Below are positions 47,745 through 56,828 of a DNA stretch of 64,000 nt, one piece after another; the stretch's first letter is position 1, and every line of letters begins with the position of its first letter. The notes below the pieces were generated by a model. That model worked only from the letters and a program-made list of their open reading frames with translations, was not told where the DNA came from and searched no databases. This DNA is from Dechloromonas sp. HYN0024. Its GTDB lineage: Bacteria; Pseudomonadota; Gammaproteobacteria; Burkholderiales; Rhodocyclaceae. The position numbers and the translations under genes are program-made. The DNA lies in assembly GCF_003441615.1 (NCBI RefSeq), contig NZ_CP031842.1:1134501-1198500 (forward strand), written 5' to 3'.

Positions 47745-48521
47745 ATGAAGATCCCTGCTTTTTTGTCAGCAGCCCTGCTGGTTGCCATGCTCAGCTTTTC
47801 TTCAGCCTGGGCAGAGCCGGTCAAGTGTTTCGAAAGTCGTAAGGGTGCATCCGAAGTCACCCAGCGGACGATTGGAGAAAATCTGACGAACGTGAAGTGT
47901 TCGCCTAAGACAGGTGCCGTTTTGTGGTGGAGCGACCCTTTCGATGGCACCGTGCCAATGGGCGACATGCCTGTTCAGGATGCAAATTTCAACAGCGAAA
48001 AAGCTGTGGTCAAGCCGCGTTCAGACAAGCTGGGACTGCTTCCGCTTTGCGGAAATACCTGTCATACCGGTGTCTTGCCCAAGGGATTTCCACAAAATAA
48101 GGACACTCGCCAACTGGTCTTGATGCATCAGGCCATCGTGCTCGACTCAACTAAACTGCCCCATGGGCGGGGCAATATCTGGTGTCTGGATTGCCATCAT
48201 TCGACGCAGCGCAACAAGCTGGTTGACCACCGCGACAATCCGATCAGCTTCGACCAGCCGCAGCGTCTTTGTGGGAAGTGCCACGGCGAGGTCTATCGGG
48301 ATTGGCGCGAGGGTATCCATGGCAAGCGGATCGGCGAATGGGCGAGCACTGGCACCAAGCGCTGGTTTGTCTGCACCGAGTGCCACAATCCTCACAATGT
48401 CCAGCATGGTGACCGCAACCGGGGTTTTGCGCAGCATCAGCCAGAGGCCGCCCCTGCATTGCCGAAAGGTTTGAAAACGGCCGACCACGAGCGGCGAAAG
48501 TCAGGTGCGGCGAGCCACTGA
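47745..48521 (+). CDS. Multiheme c-type cytochrome with a CX3CH site
   Basis: A 258-residue exported cytochrome. The signal peptide covers about 1-24 (LSFSSAWA). Three standard heme motifs, CLDCH, CGKCH and CTECH, follow an earlier CGNTCH, which is a CX3CH motif with one extra residue. If the latter holds heme, the protein is tetraheme. It lies ten bases after the NrfD-like gene and probably completes the quinol-to-periplasm electron path, in the role played by DsrJ in DsrMKJOP, although I see no specific DsrJ likeness. Confidence 0.88.
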   Translation: MKIPAFLSAALLVAMLSFSSAWAEPVKCFESRKGASEVTQRTIGENLTNVKCSPKTGAVLWWSDPFDGTVPMGDMPVQDANFNSEKAVVKPRSDKLGLLPLCGNTCHTGVLPKGFPQNKDTRQLVLMHQAIVLDSTKLPHGRGNIWCLDCHHSTQRNKLVDHRDNPISFDQPQRLCGKCHGEVYRDWREGIHGKRIGEWASTGTKRWFVCTECHNPHNVQHGDRNRGFAQHQPEAAPALPKGLKTADHERRKSGAASH

Positions 48522-48578
48522 GCAGGTTGATCAGGGTGCTGCCAAGCACATGATGCTTCCATCCTCTCAGGCATGAAT

Positions 48579-48599
48579 GGCCAGCCCTGTGCGCTGGCC
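48579..48599 (+). terminator. Stem-loop after the structural genes
   Basis: Perfect arms GGCCAGC/GCTGGCC with a 7-nt loop, between the last cytochrome and the regulatory genes. No T-run follows, so termination would be weak or partial. Confidence 0.35.
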
Positions 48600-48704
48600 G
48601 ATTTCCATTTGAATTTCTGATTGCAGGCGGATAATGTGAATCGAAAAACTCCTCTATTCTTTGGCCCACCGCTGGCATTACTCACCGAAGGTGAGACCAA
48701 CACC

Positions 48705-48977
48705 ATGGAAATCAGCGGCAAGGTCAATCGCACGGCAGAACGCTACCTGGAAATTCTCAAGCACCACGGTCTCGAACTTAACGATGTTGAGCGCGACTGC
48801 CTGAAACAAATCTGCGGCTTTGGCTACATGTCGCCGGAAGATATGCGCGACTTACCTGACGACGTCCTTTTTTCGCCTTACAGTGACCCGCGTCTGGACA
48901 GGGAATCGTTGGCGGCAAGACTTGAAGCCGCAACTTTTGCCGATCTTGTTGCTACGGTAGAGGCATTAGGTTTCTAA
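48705..48977 (+). CDS. Small cytoplasmic protein of unknown function
   Basis: A 90-residue helical, acidic protein with no signal or membrane segment; family not recognised. ATG 48705, with AAGGTGAG upstream, fits better than the TTG/GTG starts further up. The next gene, the heme-c sensor kinase, can begin at a TTG directly after the stop. It therefore appears to belong to the regulatory end of the locus. Confidence 0.65.
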   Translation: MEISGKVNRTAERYLEILKHHGLELNDVERDCLKQICGFGYMSPEDMRDLPDDVLFSPYSDPRLDRESLAARLEAATFADLVATVEALGF

Positions 48978-49007
48978 TTGCCGATTAACCGGACAAATTC
49001 TTCCCAG

Positions 49008-50873
49008 ATGCAAACCAAAACGCGTCACCTGAGTCATCGCCTGCTGCGCGGCGTTCTCCTGGTCGCGGGAGGAGCCTCGCTGGCCCTTGGCTTACTCTTT
49101 CTCGGACTTTACCGCGATCAGCTCCTCCATGAGCGGGCTGAGGTTTCGATGCAACTCAACCGCATGCTCCAGGTGACTTGGGAAAATGCCATGCTCAAGC
49201 GCGATGTGGATGGCTTGCGCGATATCGTGGCCAAGCTAGGCGGGCTCAATGGCATTCGTGATGTACTGATTCTTTCTCCCGCCGGCGAAGTTCGTTTCGC
49301 CTCCGATCCCGACAAGTTGGGACAACTGATGCCGACGATTGCGCACATGACCACGTCGGGAAAGCCCGTCACCCGCTTTGAAGCCCAGGTCGGCGGCGAA
49401 GTGCTGCGATCCATCAATCCCGTGCCAAATCGCGCGGCCTGTACCTCCTGCCATGGCGAAATCGTCGCAAATCCGGTCAACGGGATACTCGTCGTTGACT
49501 ATGATGCTGCACCGATCCGTGAAAGCGCGATGCATAGCGCCATTCTGTTCATGCTGGCTGGAACCGGCGTTATCGCACTAACGCTGCTGACCTTGTGGTT
49601 GATGTTACGCCGACATGTCATCAAGCCTCTGGCTGGCCTGGACGCTGCCACCCGAGCCTTGGCAAACGGAGATCTGATGGTTCGGGCGCAATCAGCGAAC
49701 AATGACGAGATCGGACGTGCGGCCATCAGCTTTAACTCGATGGCCGAGCAACTGTCGGTGCAAATATCTCTGGCTGAGGCGCAGCAACAGTTTCTGCAGA
49801 CGTTGCTGGACGGACTACCGGATGGCGTGCGCCTGATTCGTGTTGCCGACAAGCAGGTCGTTCTGGCCAACCATACCTTCTGTCAGCAGGTTGGCCAATC
49901 GGCCCAGACCATACTCAAGCGGCCTTGCTACCAGTATAGCTACGGCCGTGACGAACCCTGTGTGCCGACACTGACGGTTTGCCCACTAATGGAACTTAAG
50001 GAAGTGGGCGATCGGCTCAAGGCTAGCCATTACCTGAAAAGGCCTGATGGCACGGTTTTCCATGCCGAGATTCATGCTGTACTGGTCGAGCTGGATAATG
50101 GACAGGGGCGTGAGCGCTACATTGTCGAGTCGGTGCGCGATCTGGGCCAGATATCGCAGATTTCACATGAACAGCGCCTATCGGAACTCGGCCTCCTGGC
50201 AGCGGGGATCGCCCATGAAATTCACAATCCGCTTGGATCGGTCCGACTTGGTGTCCAGGGACTGGTGCGCGAATTGCCGGCCGGACATGTTACACAAGAT
50301 CAAATTATCGAATACATGAGGCTTATTGACCAGGAGGTCGACAAGTGCATTGCCGTAACTCGGCGTATGCTTCTACTCTCGCGCCCACCTGTCAGCAGCC
50401 TGCAACTGGTGGTGGTCAATGAGGCGCTGGCAGATACCCTGATGTTGCTCGAATTCGATGCGCACGCACATGGCATAACCCAGCAAATTGAACTTCCCGA
50501 ACAACCCCTGCGCCTGCTGACCGATGAAGCCGACATCCGCATGATTTTTCTCAACTTGATCCAGAATGCCCACCACGCCATGGACACCGGGGGGGCGCTC
50601 ATTGCCCGTCTGCTCGCCGATGATGGTGATGCCGTGATCGAGATTTCCGATTCCGGCGTGGGCATTCCTCCCGACGTCCTCGCTCGCATTTTTGATCCTT
50701 TTTTCAGTAGGCGTGCCGACGGGGTGACCGGGACGGGGCTTGGTCTAACCATCGTCAAGAATTTTGTTGAGCGCATGGGGGGCACTATCCGTGTCGATAG
50801 CACGGTCGGGCAAGGTACGCTTTTTCGCATTCGCCTGCCGCTTGCTGAAACCGCACTAAAGAGGGGCGCATGA
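49008..50873 (+). CDS. Sensor histidine kinase with periplasmic heme-c motif
   Basis: A 621-residue kinase from ATG 49008 (TTG 48978 is an alternative). TM1 is about 13-35 and TM2 about 180-205. The periplasmic domain holds CTSCHG at residues 145-150, a heme-c attachment motif, so it likely senses redox state or a heme ligand. A HAMP domain follows, then a Cys-rich PAS domain (CYQYSYGRDEPC...CPL). The H-box is GIAHEIHNPLGSVRLG and the ATPase domain has SDSGVGIPPD and GTGLGLTIVKNF. It overlaps the sigma-54 activator gene by ATGA, making a cognate pair. Confidence 0.9.
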   Translation: MQTKTRHLSHRLLRGVLLVAGGASLALGLLFLGLYRDQLLHERAEVSMQLNRMLQVTWENAMLKRDVDGLRDIVAKLGGLNGIRDVLILSPAGEVRFASDPDKLGQLMPTIAHMTTSGKPVTRFEAQVGGEVLRSINPVPNRAACTSCHGEIVANPVNGILVVDYDAAPIRESAMHSAILFMLAGTGVIALTLLTLWLMLRRHVIKPLAGLDAATRALANGDLMVRAQSANNDEIGRAAISFNSMAEQLSVQISLAEAQQQFLQTLLDGLPDGVRLIRVADKQVVLANHTFCQQVGQSAQTILKRPCYQYSYGRDEPCVPTLTVCPLMELKEVGDRLKASHYLKRPDGTVFHAEIHAVLVELDNGQGRERYIVESVRDLGQISQISHEQRLSELGLLAAGIAHEIHNPLGSVRLGVQGLVRELPAGHVTQDQIIEYMRLIDQEVDKCIAVTRRMLLLSRPPVSSLQLVVVNEALADTLMLLEFDAHAHGITQQIELPEQPLRLLTDEADIRMIFLNLIQNAHHAMDTGGALIARLLADDGDAVIEISDSGVGIPPDVLARIFDPFFSRRADGVTGTGLGLTIVKNFVERMGGTIRVDSTVGQGTLFRIRLPLAETALKRGA

Positions 50874-52219
50874 AGAAAAAGACCCTGCTGATTGTCGATG
50901 ACGATCTTGTATTCAGCAGTTTGCTGCGGCGACAAATCGAGTCCATGGGATTTTCCACGCTCGGTGCTGGCTCATGGGCAGAGGCACAGGAGCGACTCAG
51001 CGAAATCGAACCGTGTGCCATCATTCTCGACTTCAAATTGCCGGATAGCGATGCCTCGCGGATTCTCGGCGAGATACGCAACCAGTATCCGGTCATAATC
51101 CTCACCGGCTATGGTTCGATACCGAATGCGGTCAGCGCCATCCGTGAGGGTGCTGCTGATTTCCTGACCAAACCGGTCAATATCGACGAATTGGAACTGA
51201 CTGTCCGGCGGGTACTTGAAACAGCCGAATTGCGCGAATCCAACCGCTTTTATCGAACCCAGTTGGCTTCCCACAGGCCGGGGCCAATGGTGTTTGAGAG
51301 CCAGGCGATGCGCAACGTGCAGGAGATGATCGATGCCGTCGGCCCGACCGATACCACGGTCCTCATCCTCGGCGAGTCGGGTACAGGCAAGGAGATGGTT
51401 GCCCAGGCGATTCATGAGCGTAGTCCGCGGGCGCAGCGAGAGTTGGTGCCAATCGACGGCAGCGGTTTGCAGGAAAATCTGTTTGAATCCGAACTATTTG
51501 GCCATGAGCGGGGTGCCTTTACCGGGGCAGACCGGCAAAAGAAAGGCCTGATCGAGGAAGCGGCCGGTAGTACGCTCTTCCTAGATGAAATCGGCGATAT
51601 CGGTAGCGCCATCCAGGCCAAGTTGCTGCGCGTACTTGAAACCAGCAGTTTCCGTCGCCTGGGTGGCAACAAGACACTCAGTTCCGATGCCCGGATCGTC
51701 ACTGCAACCAATCGTGACATCGAGGCAATGAGTAGGGGCGGCACGTTTCGCAGCGATCTCTATTTCCGCCTCTCGCGCTTTGTCATCACCATTCCACCGT
51801 TACGCGAGCGCCGTGAGGATATTGAACCTTTGGCACGGCACTTTCTCGCACTGCTTACTCGAAATGCGCCAACCAGCATGTCAGCCGAGGCGCTCAAAAT
51901 GTTGTTGGCCTATGATTGGCCAGGCAATGTTCGTGAACTGAGAAATGCCATTGAGCGCGCCATCATCCTGGCGCGACCAGGAAATCCAGTCCGCGTCGAA
52001 CATCTTTCCTTCATTCCACGCAACCAGGCCGGCGAGGTGGTGCTGCGCTTCGGACAAGACCCCAATCTGGAACAGATCGAACGCGAATACCTTCGCCAGG
52101 TCATGGCCAAGCATGGCGGCAATCGTGTGAAGACGGCCGCCGTTCTGGGTATCAGCGAACGACATATCTATCGTCTCATCGAAAAATACGGGTTCAGTGA
52201 CAAGGTTTTTGGTAGCTGA
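50870..52219 (+). CDS. NtrC-family sigma-54-dependent response regulator
   Basis: A 449-residue regulator. The receiver has LLIVDDDLVFSSLL and the phospho-acceptor Asp in IILDFKLPDSDA. The AAA+ domain has Walker A GESGTGKEMVAQAIH, the sigma-54 contact loop GAFTGA (in HERGAFTGADRQKKG) and Walker B TLFLDEIGDIG. A Fis-type helix-turn-helix (GGNRVKTAAVLGISERHIYR) ends it. It should respond to the heme-c kinase and drive the -24/-12 promoter at 39495. Confidence 0.95.
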   Translation: MKKKTLLIVDDDLVFSSLLRRQIESMGFSTLGAGSWAEAQERLSEIEPCAIILDFKLPDSDASRILGEIRNQYPVIILTGYGSIPNAVSAIREGAADFLTKPVNIDELELTVRRVLETAELRESNRFYRTQLASHRPGPMVFESQAMRNVQEMIDAVGPTDTTVLILGESGTGKEMVAQAIHERSPRAQRELVPIDGSGLQENLFESELFGHERGAFTGADRQKKGLIEEAAGSTLFLDEIGDIGSAIQAKLLRVLETSSFRRLGGNKTLSSDARIVTATNRDIEAMSRGGTFRSDLYFRLSRFVITIPPLRERREDIEPLARHFLALLTRNAPTSMSAEALKMLLAYDWPGNVRELRNAIERAIILARPGNPVRVEHLSFIPRNQAGEVVLRFGQDPNLEQIEREYLRQVMAKHGGNRVKTAAVLGISERHIYRLIEKYGFSDKVFGS

Positions 52220-52238
52220 ACGCTTTAGCCTATAAATT

Positions 52239-52265
52239 GCGGGGCCGCTGTTTTAGCGGACCCGC
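52239..52265 (+). terminator. Stem-loop at the end of the regulatory genes
   Basis: Arms GCGGG-G-CCGCT and AGCGG-A-CCCGC (one internal mismatch) with loop GTTTT, 20 bp past the regulator stop. There is no clear T-run, so terminator function is probable rather than certain. Confidence 0.5.
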
Positions 52266-52339
52266 TACACCGAAAAGTCCAGGTCTTCTTTTAGGGCAGT
52301 GATTAGGCTGAAGTCCTGAAATATGTTCTATGCGACGGT

Positions 52340-53071
52340 CTATCCCTCGGTCAGCTTGAGCAGGATGTCGGCGTACCAGGCGCAGTTCAAGCCGAGCGCC
52401 TCGTCTTCGACCAGATCACGGTTGCCGACGTCGAAGCGGGCCGAATGAACGCCCAGCAACATCCAGGGGAGGTCGCCGTGGGCTGTCGTGGTGTCCACAA
52501 TGCGCATGACTACCGGTGCACCACTGCTGCCGCGATGGGTGCGGGCATCGGTCAGAAAGAAACCTTCGCCCTGAAAACGCAGGCCGAAAGACGAGGCGAT
52601 GATGGCGTGGCGGACCACCGGCGTGTGATGCATGGCGTCATGGAAGCCAAGCGGAAAGCCGACAATGAGCAATGAGGAACCGACCTCGACCTGATCCAGG
52701 CTGCTCAGCAGGTGGTGTGGGCTGAAGGCGCGATAGACGGCGGTTTTGGGCAACGCCTTGCGGTTGATCTCGATGACCGCGACATCGATGTCGCCGGCCG
52801 CATCCAGCCCGTGCCGCCAGAGGCTCTTGCCATTGTGATAGAGCGGGATGGAAAAGCCGGTCGATTCAGCGATATTGGCGGCATTGGTATGCAGTTCGAT
52901 CTCGATCCGGGTCGGGAAGTGCTTGCTCGCCTTGTCGAACACGACATGGCGACTGGTCACCAGAAACAGCCGCTCGTCGCGTCCGAAGAAGAAGCCGCTG
53001 GCGTTGGTCAGCAGTGATTTTTCATGGAAGGTGGCGATGCGGGCGGCGGTGAGGAGCAGTGGTTCGATCAT
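52340..53071 (-). CDS. Trypsin-like serine peptidase-fold protein
   Basis: A protein of about 243 residues with a chymotrypsin-like triad: His in FLVTSRHVVFD, Asp in AAGDIDVAVIEI and Ser in THRGSSGAPVVM. No signal peptide is seen, so it is probably cytoplasmic, and there is no PDZ domain. The protease may be self-acting or a defence or signalling effector; its target is unknown. ATG 53071 has a GGA-containing leader; ATG 53089 is also possible. Confidence 0.75.
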   Translation of the reverse strand: MIEPLLLTAARIATFHEKSLLTNASGFFFGRDERLFLVTSRHVVFDKASKHFPTRIEIELHTNAANIAESTGFSIPLYHNGKSLWRHGLDAAGDIDVAVIEINRKALPKTAVYRAFSPHHLLSSLDQVEVGSSLLIVGFPLGFHDAMHHTPVVRHAIIASSFGLRFQGEGFFLTDARTHRGSSGAPVVMRIVDTTTAHGDLPWMLLGVHSARFDVGNRDLVEDEALGLNCAWYADILLKLTEG

Positions 53072-53092
53072 GGGTCCGGTCCGGTGCATCAA

Positions 53093-53368
53093 GAGTCTGG
53101 GTGGTTGAGGTGTAGCTGTACTTCAGCAGTTTTTCCGTGCGCTGCTACACACTTCCGAAAAATGCAGTGGCGAGCCGAAGCTAGCTCAGGACAAGCATCA
53201 ACTATGTGCGTCAGCGAACAGTAGCACGGTAGCTTTGCGCATGCCCTGTATCAATTCGAGGCTCAGGTCAGAGGGAGGATGGCCCGGTTTGCCATGGGGC
53301 CGGCTGAGCAACTTTTCCTGTTGCAGGCGACTGTTGGCGGGCTATTTCCGATTCAGTTCGGTCATGCC
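53093..53368. other. Intergenic region, no feature seen
   Basis: About 275 bp between the protease-like gene and the end of the CoA-transferase-family gene. The open frames here have no family features. Confidence 0.4.
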
Positions 53369-54553
53369 TTACGGCGAGACCGGGTCACTGATTACGCCGG
53401 CCCTTGCCAGACGCTCGATTTCTTCATCCGGCAAACCAAGGCTGGACAACTGTTGGCGCGAGTGTTCGCCAAGCAATGGTGGTGGGCTCTGGATGTCGCC
53501 CGGGGTCCGCGACAGGCGGGGAGCCGGAGCTGGCTGGCGAATGCCGGCGATGTCGACAAAAGCCTGGCGCGCCACGTTGTGCGGGTGCGCTGGTGCATCC
53601 CCCATGCTCAATACCGGCCAGACACAGTCGTCGGTGTCGTTAAAAAGGGTATCCCAATGATCGCGCGGGGCTGACTTGAAAATTGCCGTCAGGCGATCCT
53701 TCATGACTGGCCAGCGGGAGGTGTCGTACTGCTTGCCATTGAAATCGGGGTCGCCACTGAGGCCGAGGCGCTCGATGAAGGTACTGTAGAACTGCGGCTC
53801 AAGCGGGCAGACGCTGATCCACTCGCCATCGGCGCATTGATAGACGTCGTAGAACGGGGCGCTGGAGTCGATGGCGCACTGGCCCTGCCATTCGCCCAGG
53901 GCTTCGAGGTTGAACAGGCCGTGGGCGAGGACTGCCGCACCTTCGCACATGGCGGCGTCGATGACCTGACCCTGGCCCGAGCGCTGGGTTTCTATCAGGG
54001 CGCAGGCAATGCCCCAGGCCAGCATGAGGCCACCACCACCCATGTCGCCGACCAGCGTCGGCGGGGCCCACGGCGCACCGCCGTGACGACGACCGGTATC
54101 GAGGACGCCGGCAATTGCCGCGTAATTGGCATCGTGCCCGGCGCGCGGGGCGAGCGGCCCGGTCTGTCCCCAGCCGGTCATGCGGCCATAGATCAGGCGC
54201 GGATTGATGGCCAGGCATGCGTCCGGACCAAAGCCGAGACGTTCCATGACGCCGGGGCGGAAGCCTTCAATCAGCACGTCGGCTTCAGCTATCAGTTTGT
54301 TGACGAGGGTTTTGGCCTCGGGGTGCTTTAGGTCGATGCACAGGGATTTCTTGCCGCGATTGGCTACCGCCTTGCGGCCACCGCCAAATAGTTGCGAGGC
54401 AAAGGTGCCGCCGGCGCGCTCAAGCAGCGTTACATCGGCACCCATGTCGGCGAGGAGCATGCCGCAGAAGGGGCCGGGGCCGATGCCGGCGAATTCGACG
54501 ACCTTGATGCCGGCCAGAGGGCCGCGGAGCGGGTTTCCAGAGTTTATTTGCAT
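53369..54553 (-). CDS. CaiB/BaiF-family protein, alpha-methylacyl-CoA racemase-like
   Basis: A 394-residue type III CoA-transferase-family protein. The start GPLAGIKVVEFAGIGPGPFC and the motifs GFRPGVMERLGFGPDACLAI, AGHDANYAAIAGVLD and TLVGDMGGGGLMLAWG match the racemase branch. In that branch His and Asp of these motifs are catalytic, as in mycobacterial MCR. It would interconvert 2-methylacyl-CoA epimers in branched-chain or sterol-type degradation. CoA transfer is the alternative. It lies alone between the protease-like gene and gltA. Confidence 0.88.
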   Translation of the reverse strand: MQINSGNPLRGPLAGIKVVEFAGIGPGPFCGMLLADMGADVTLLERAGGTFASQLFGGGRKAVANRGKKSLCIDLKHPEAKTLVNKLIAEADVLIEGFRPGVMERLGFGPDACLAINPRLIYGRMTGWGQTGPLAPRAGHDANYAAIAGVLDTGRRHGGAPWAPPTLVGDMGGGGLMLAWGIACALIETQRSGQGQVIDAAMCEGAAVLAHGLFNLEALGEWQGQCAIDSSAPFYDVYQCADGEWISVCPLEPQFYSTFIERLGLSGDPDFNGKQYDTSRWPVMKDRLTAIFKSAPRDHWDTLFNDTDDCVWPVLSMGDAPAHPHNVARQAFVDIAGIRQPAPAPRLSRTPGDIQSPPPLLGEHSRQQLSSLGLPDEEIERLARAGVISDPVSP

Positions 54554-54669
54554 GGTGTTCTGAGAGGGGAATTCAGGCGAAGTCAGAACGTATCATTCAA
54601 TCGGTCAAGTCGGCCAGACTTCCCGATGATCAGCCTGTCTTCCAGGGCGCTACAGGCAGGTGCAGCAGT

Positions 54670-54702
54670 GAGGATGACCAGGCTTTGCTTCCGGTCATCC
54701 TC
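54670..54702 (-). terminator. Stem-loop downstream of gltA
   Basis: Perfect 10-bp arms GAGGATGACC/GGTCATCCTC with a 13-nt loop, 12 bp after the gltA stop. No U-tract is visible, so it may stabilise the mRNA end or assist termination. Confidence 0.5.
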
Positions 54703-54713
54703 AAGGGGGGCGA

Positions 54714-56012
54714 TTAGCCGCGCTGAGCCAGCGGCACGACGTCGCGCTTGGCGGCACCCATGTACAGCTGACGCGGACGACCGATCTTGTATTCCGGATC
54801 GGTAATCATTTCTTCCCACTGCGTCATCCAGCCAACCGTGCGGGCGAGGGCGAAGATACAGGTGAACATTTCGGTCGGAATACCGATCGCCTTCTGGACG
54901 ATGCCCGAGTAGAAGTCGACGTTCGGGTAGAGCTTCTTCTCGACGAAGTACGGATCTTCCAGGGCGATTCTTTCCAGTTCCATGGCCAGCTTGAAGAGGC
55001 GGTCATTCTGCAGGCCGAGTTCGGTCAGCACTTCGTTGCACACCTTGCGCATGAGCTTGGCACGTGGGTCAAAGTTCTTGTAGACGCGGTGGCCGAATCC
55101 CATCAGCTTGAAGGAATCGTTCTTGTCCTTGGCGCGTGCAATGAATTCGGGAACGCGGGAAACGTCGCCGATTTCTTCCAGCATCTGCAGGCAGGCTTCG
55201 TTCGCACCACCGTGTGCCGGGCCCCACAGACAGGCGATACCGGCAGCAATACAGGCGAAGGGATTTGCACCCGACGAGCCGGCCAGACGGACGGTCGACG
55301 TCGAGGCGTTCTGTTCGTGGTCGGCGTGCAGCGTGAAGATGGTGTCCAGGGCATTGACTAGAACCGGATTGGGGACGTACTTCTCGCACGGATTACCGAA
55401 CATCATGCGCATGAAGTTGGCGGTATAGCCAAGTTCATTGTCCGGATGCATGAAGGGCATGCCGGTGCTGTACTTGTAGGCCATGGCGACGATGGTCGGC
55501 ATCTTGGCAATGAGGTGGGTGAAGTTCTTGTTGCGGTTCTCGGCGTCGGCGAAGTCCATCGCGTTGTTGTAGAAGGCCGACAGCGCACCGACGACGCCGG
55601 TCATGACGGCCATCGGGTGGGCGTCGCGGCGGAAGCCGGAGAAGAACTTGGCGAGTTGTTCGTGCACCATGGTGTGGCGGGTGACTTCCGTCTCGAATTC
55701 GGTCTTCTGGCTGGCGTTCGGCAGTTCGCCGTTCTTCAGCAGATAAGCCACTTCAAGGAAGTTGCAGTTTTCGGCAAGTTGCTCGATGGGGTAGCCGCGA
55801 TAGAGCAGTTGGCCGACATCGCCGTCGATGAAGGTGATGGTCGATTTGCAGCTGGCCGTGGACAGGAAGCCGGAGTCGTAGGTAAACAGGCCGGTTTTGG
55901 CACCCAGTGTGCGAATGTCGACGCAGTCGTTGCCGTGGGTCGGCGTCATGATCGGAAATTCGACCGGTGTCTGACCATCAATGCTCAGTGTTGCCTTGCG
56001 TTCGCTTGCCAT
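54714..56012 (-). CDS. gltA: Citrate synthase (type II)
   Basis: A 432-residue enzyme making citrate from oxaloacetate and acetyl-CoA. The catalytic His residues lie in [20 protein letters not shown] and [10 protein letters not shown], and the catalytic Asp is in NVDFYSGIV. The CoA-binding [15 protein letters not shown] is also present. Length and the N-terminal beta domain ([20 protein letters not shown]) fit the hexameric, NADH-sensitive Gram-negative type. ATG 56012 has AAGGGGG upstream and is preferred over the longer frame. No succinate dehydrogenase genes adjoin it, unlike in many relatives. Confidence 0.97.
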   Translation of the reverse strand: MASERKATLSIDGQTPVEFPIMTPTHGNDCVDIRTLGAKTGLFTYDSGFLSTASCKSTITFIDGDVGQLLYRGYPIEQLAENCNFLEVAYLLKNGELPNASQKTEFETEVTRHTMVHEQLAKFFSGFRRDAHPMAVMTGVVGALSAFYNNAMDFADAENRNKNFTHLIAKMPTIVAMAYKYSTGMPFMHPDNELGYTANFMRMMFGNPCEKYVPNPVLVNALDTIFTLHADHEQNASTSTVRLAGSSGANPFACIAAGIACLWGPAHGGANEACLQMLEEIGDVSRVPEFIARAKDKNDSFKLMGFGHRVYKNFDPRAKLMRKVCNEVLTELGLQNDRLFKLAMELERIALEDPYFVEKKLYPNVDFYSGIVQKAIGIPTEMFTCIFALARTVGWMTQWEEMITDPEYKIGRPRQLYMGAAKRDVVPLAQRG

Positions 56013-56376
56013 ATTTTTACCCCCTTGGAAATATTTTGTTTGGTCGTGTGTCATGAAAGCAGGCAGAGGATACAGAAACTCCCTGACATTTCTTTGACGA
56101 TTTACAAATCAAGCAATTCGCATGCCGAATGCTTCGCCTGTTGAGGGCAGCGAGCAAAGCCGCTGCAGCCTGTTGTGGCCAGCCGGAAGTTGCCATCCGG
56201 AACGATGGTGAAACCTTGGCGAAAGCACCAAGCAGGCGCGAATTTTGGGGTCGCGGCACTTTTTCGGTGCTATCGAACCGAAAATGCCGTCGCCAGCGAC
56301 GGCCCGGGATTTCATTTCGGGGCGCTGGTCGGTACACTGCGAACATCTAAAACACGATCAATTGGGAGAAGGAAGC
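56013..56376. other. Divergent promoter region
   Basis: About 360 bp between gltA and a small plus-strand gene. Promoters for both should lie here, but I see no clean consensus elements or RNA gene. Confidence 0.4.
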
Positions 56377-56583
56377 ATGCGAGGTATGTTCGAGTACAAG
56401 CTGGACGGTAGCGGTGATGCCATCAATTTGAATATCGATCTGGATGTGGTCAGCGCCAATGCCCTGGTTCGGCTGGACCGCTACATCAATTGGTCCGACA
56501 TCCTCAAGCTGACCGAGAACGATCCCGAGGCAGCTTATGCGGCTGAACGCCTGCATACCGTATTGCAGCACATGGGCAAGTAA
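56377..56583 (+). CDS. Small hypothetical protein
   Basis: A 68-residue acidic cytoplasmic protein with a good GGAGAAGGA ribosome site before ATG 56377. It is predicted as mixed beta/alpha (FEYKLDGSGDAINLNIDLDV, then a helical half). Family not recognised. A terminator-like hairpin follows. Confidence 0.65.
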   Translation: MRGMFEYKLDGSGDAINLNIDLDVVSANALVRLDRYINWSDILKLTENDPEAAYAAERLHTVLQHMGK

Positions 56584-56619
56584 GGCCCGATCAGTATCGG
56601 CTGGCTAAAGACCCGCCGC

Positions 56620-56657
56620 AAAGGGAGTCCTGGCTTGTGTCACGGGCTCCTTTTTTA
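56620..56657 (+). terminator. Rho-independent terminator
   Basis: Stem AAAGGGAGTCC/GGGCTCCTTT (one bulge) with a 12-nt loop and a T-run, 40 bp after the small gene. Confidence 0.65.
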
Positions 56658-56828
56658 TTGGGGCGGACGGGCGTGCGCCAAGCGTCGGTTTTTTGCGGCG
56701 GCGCCGTCAGGGATATTGCCGGGTGCCGGCAAAGCGCGTCGGCCCACAGAGGATTTCCCTTATCGACAGTTGGCGGGGCGGGCGGTTATTCTGCCGGCCA
56801 AACCAGACCATTTCGAGAAATCGACACC

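Noticed and set aside
48579..48599. A second sigma-54 promoter (TGGCCA...TGCG) upstream of the regulatory genes
   Set aside because: GG/GC spacing fits, but both boxes are poor and the bases are explained by the hairpin.
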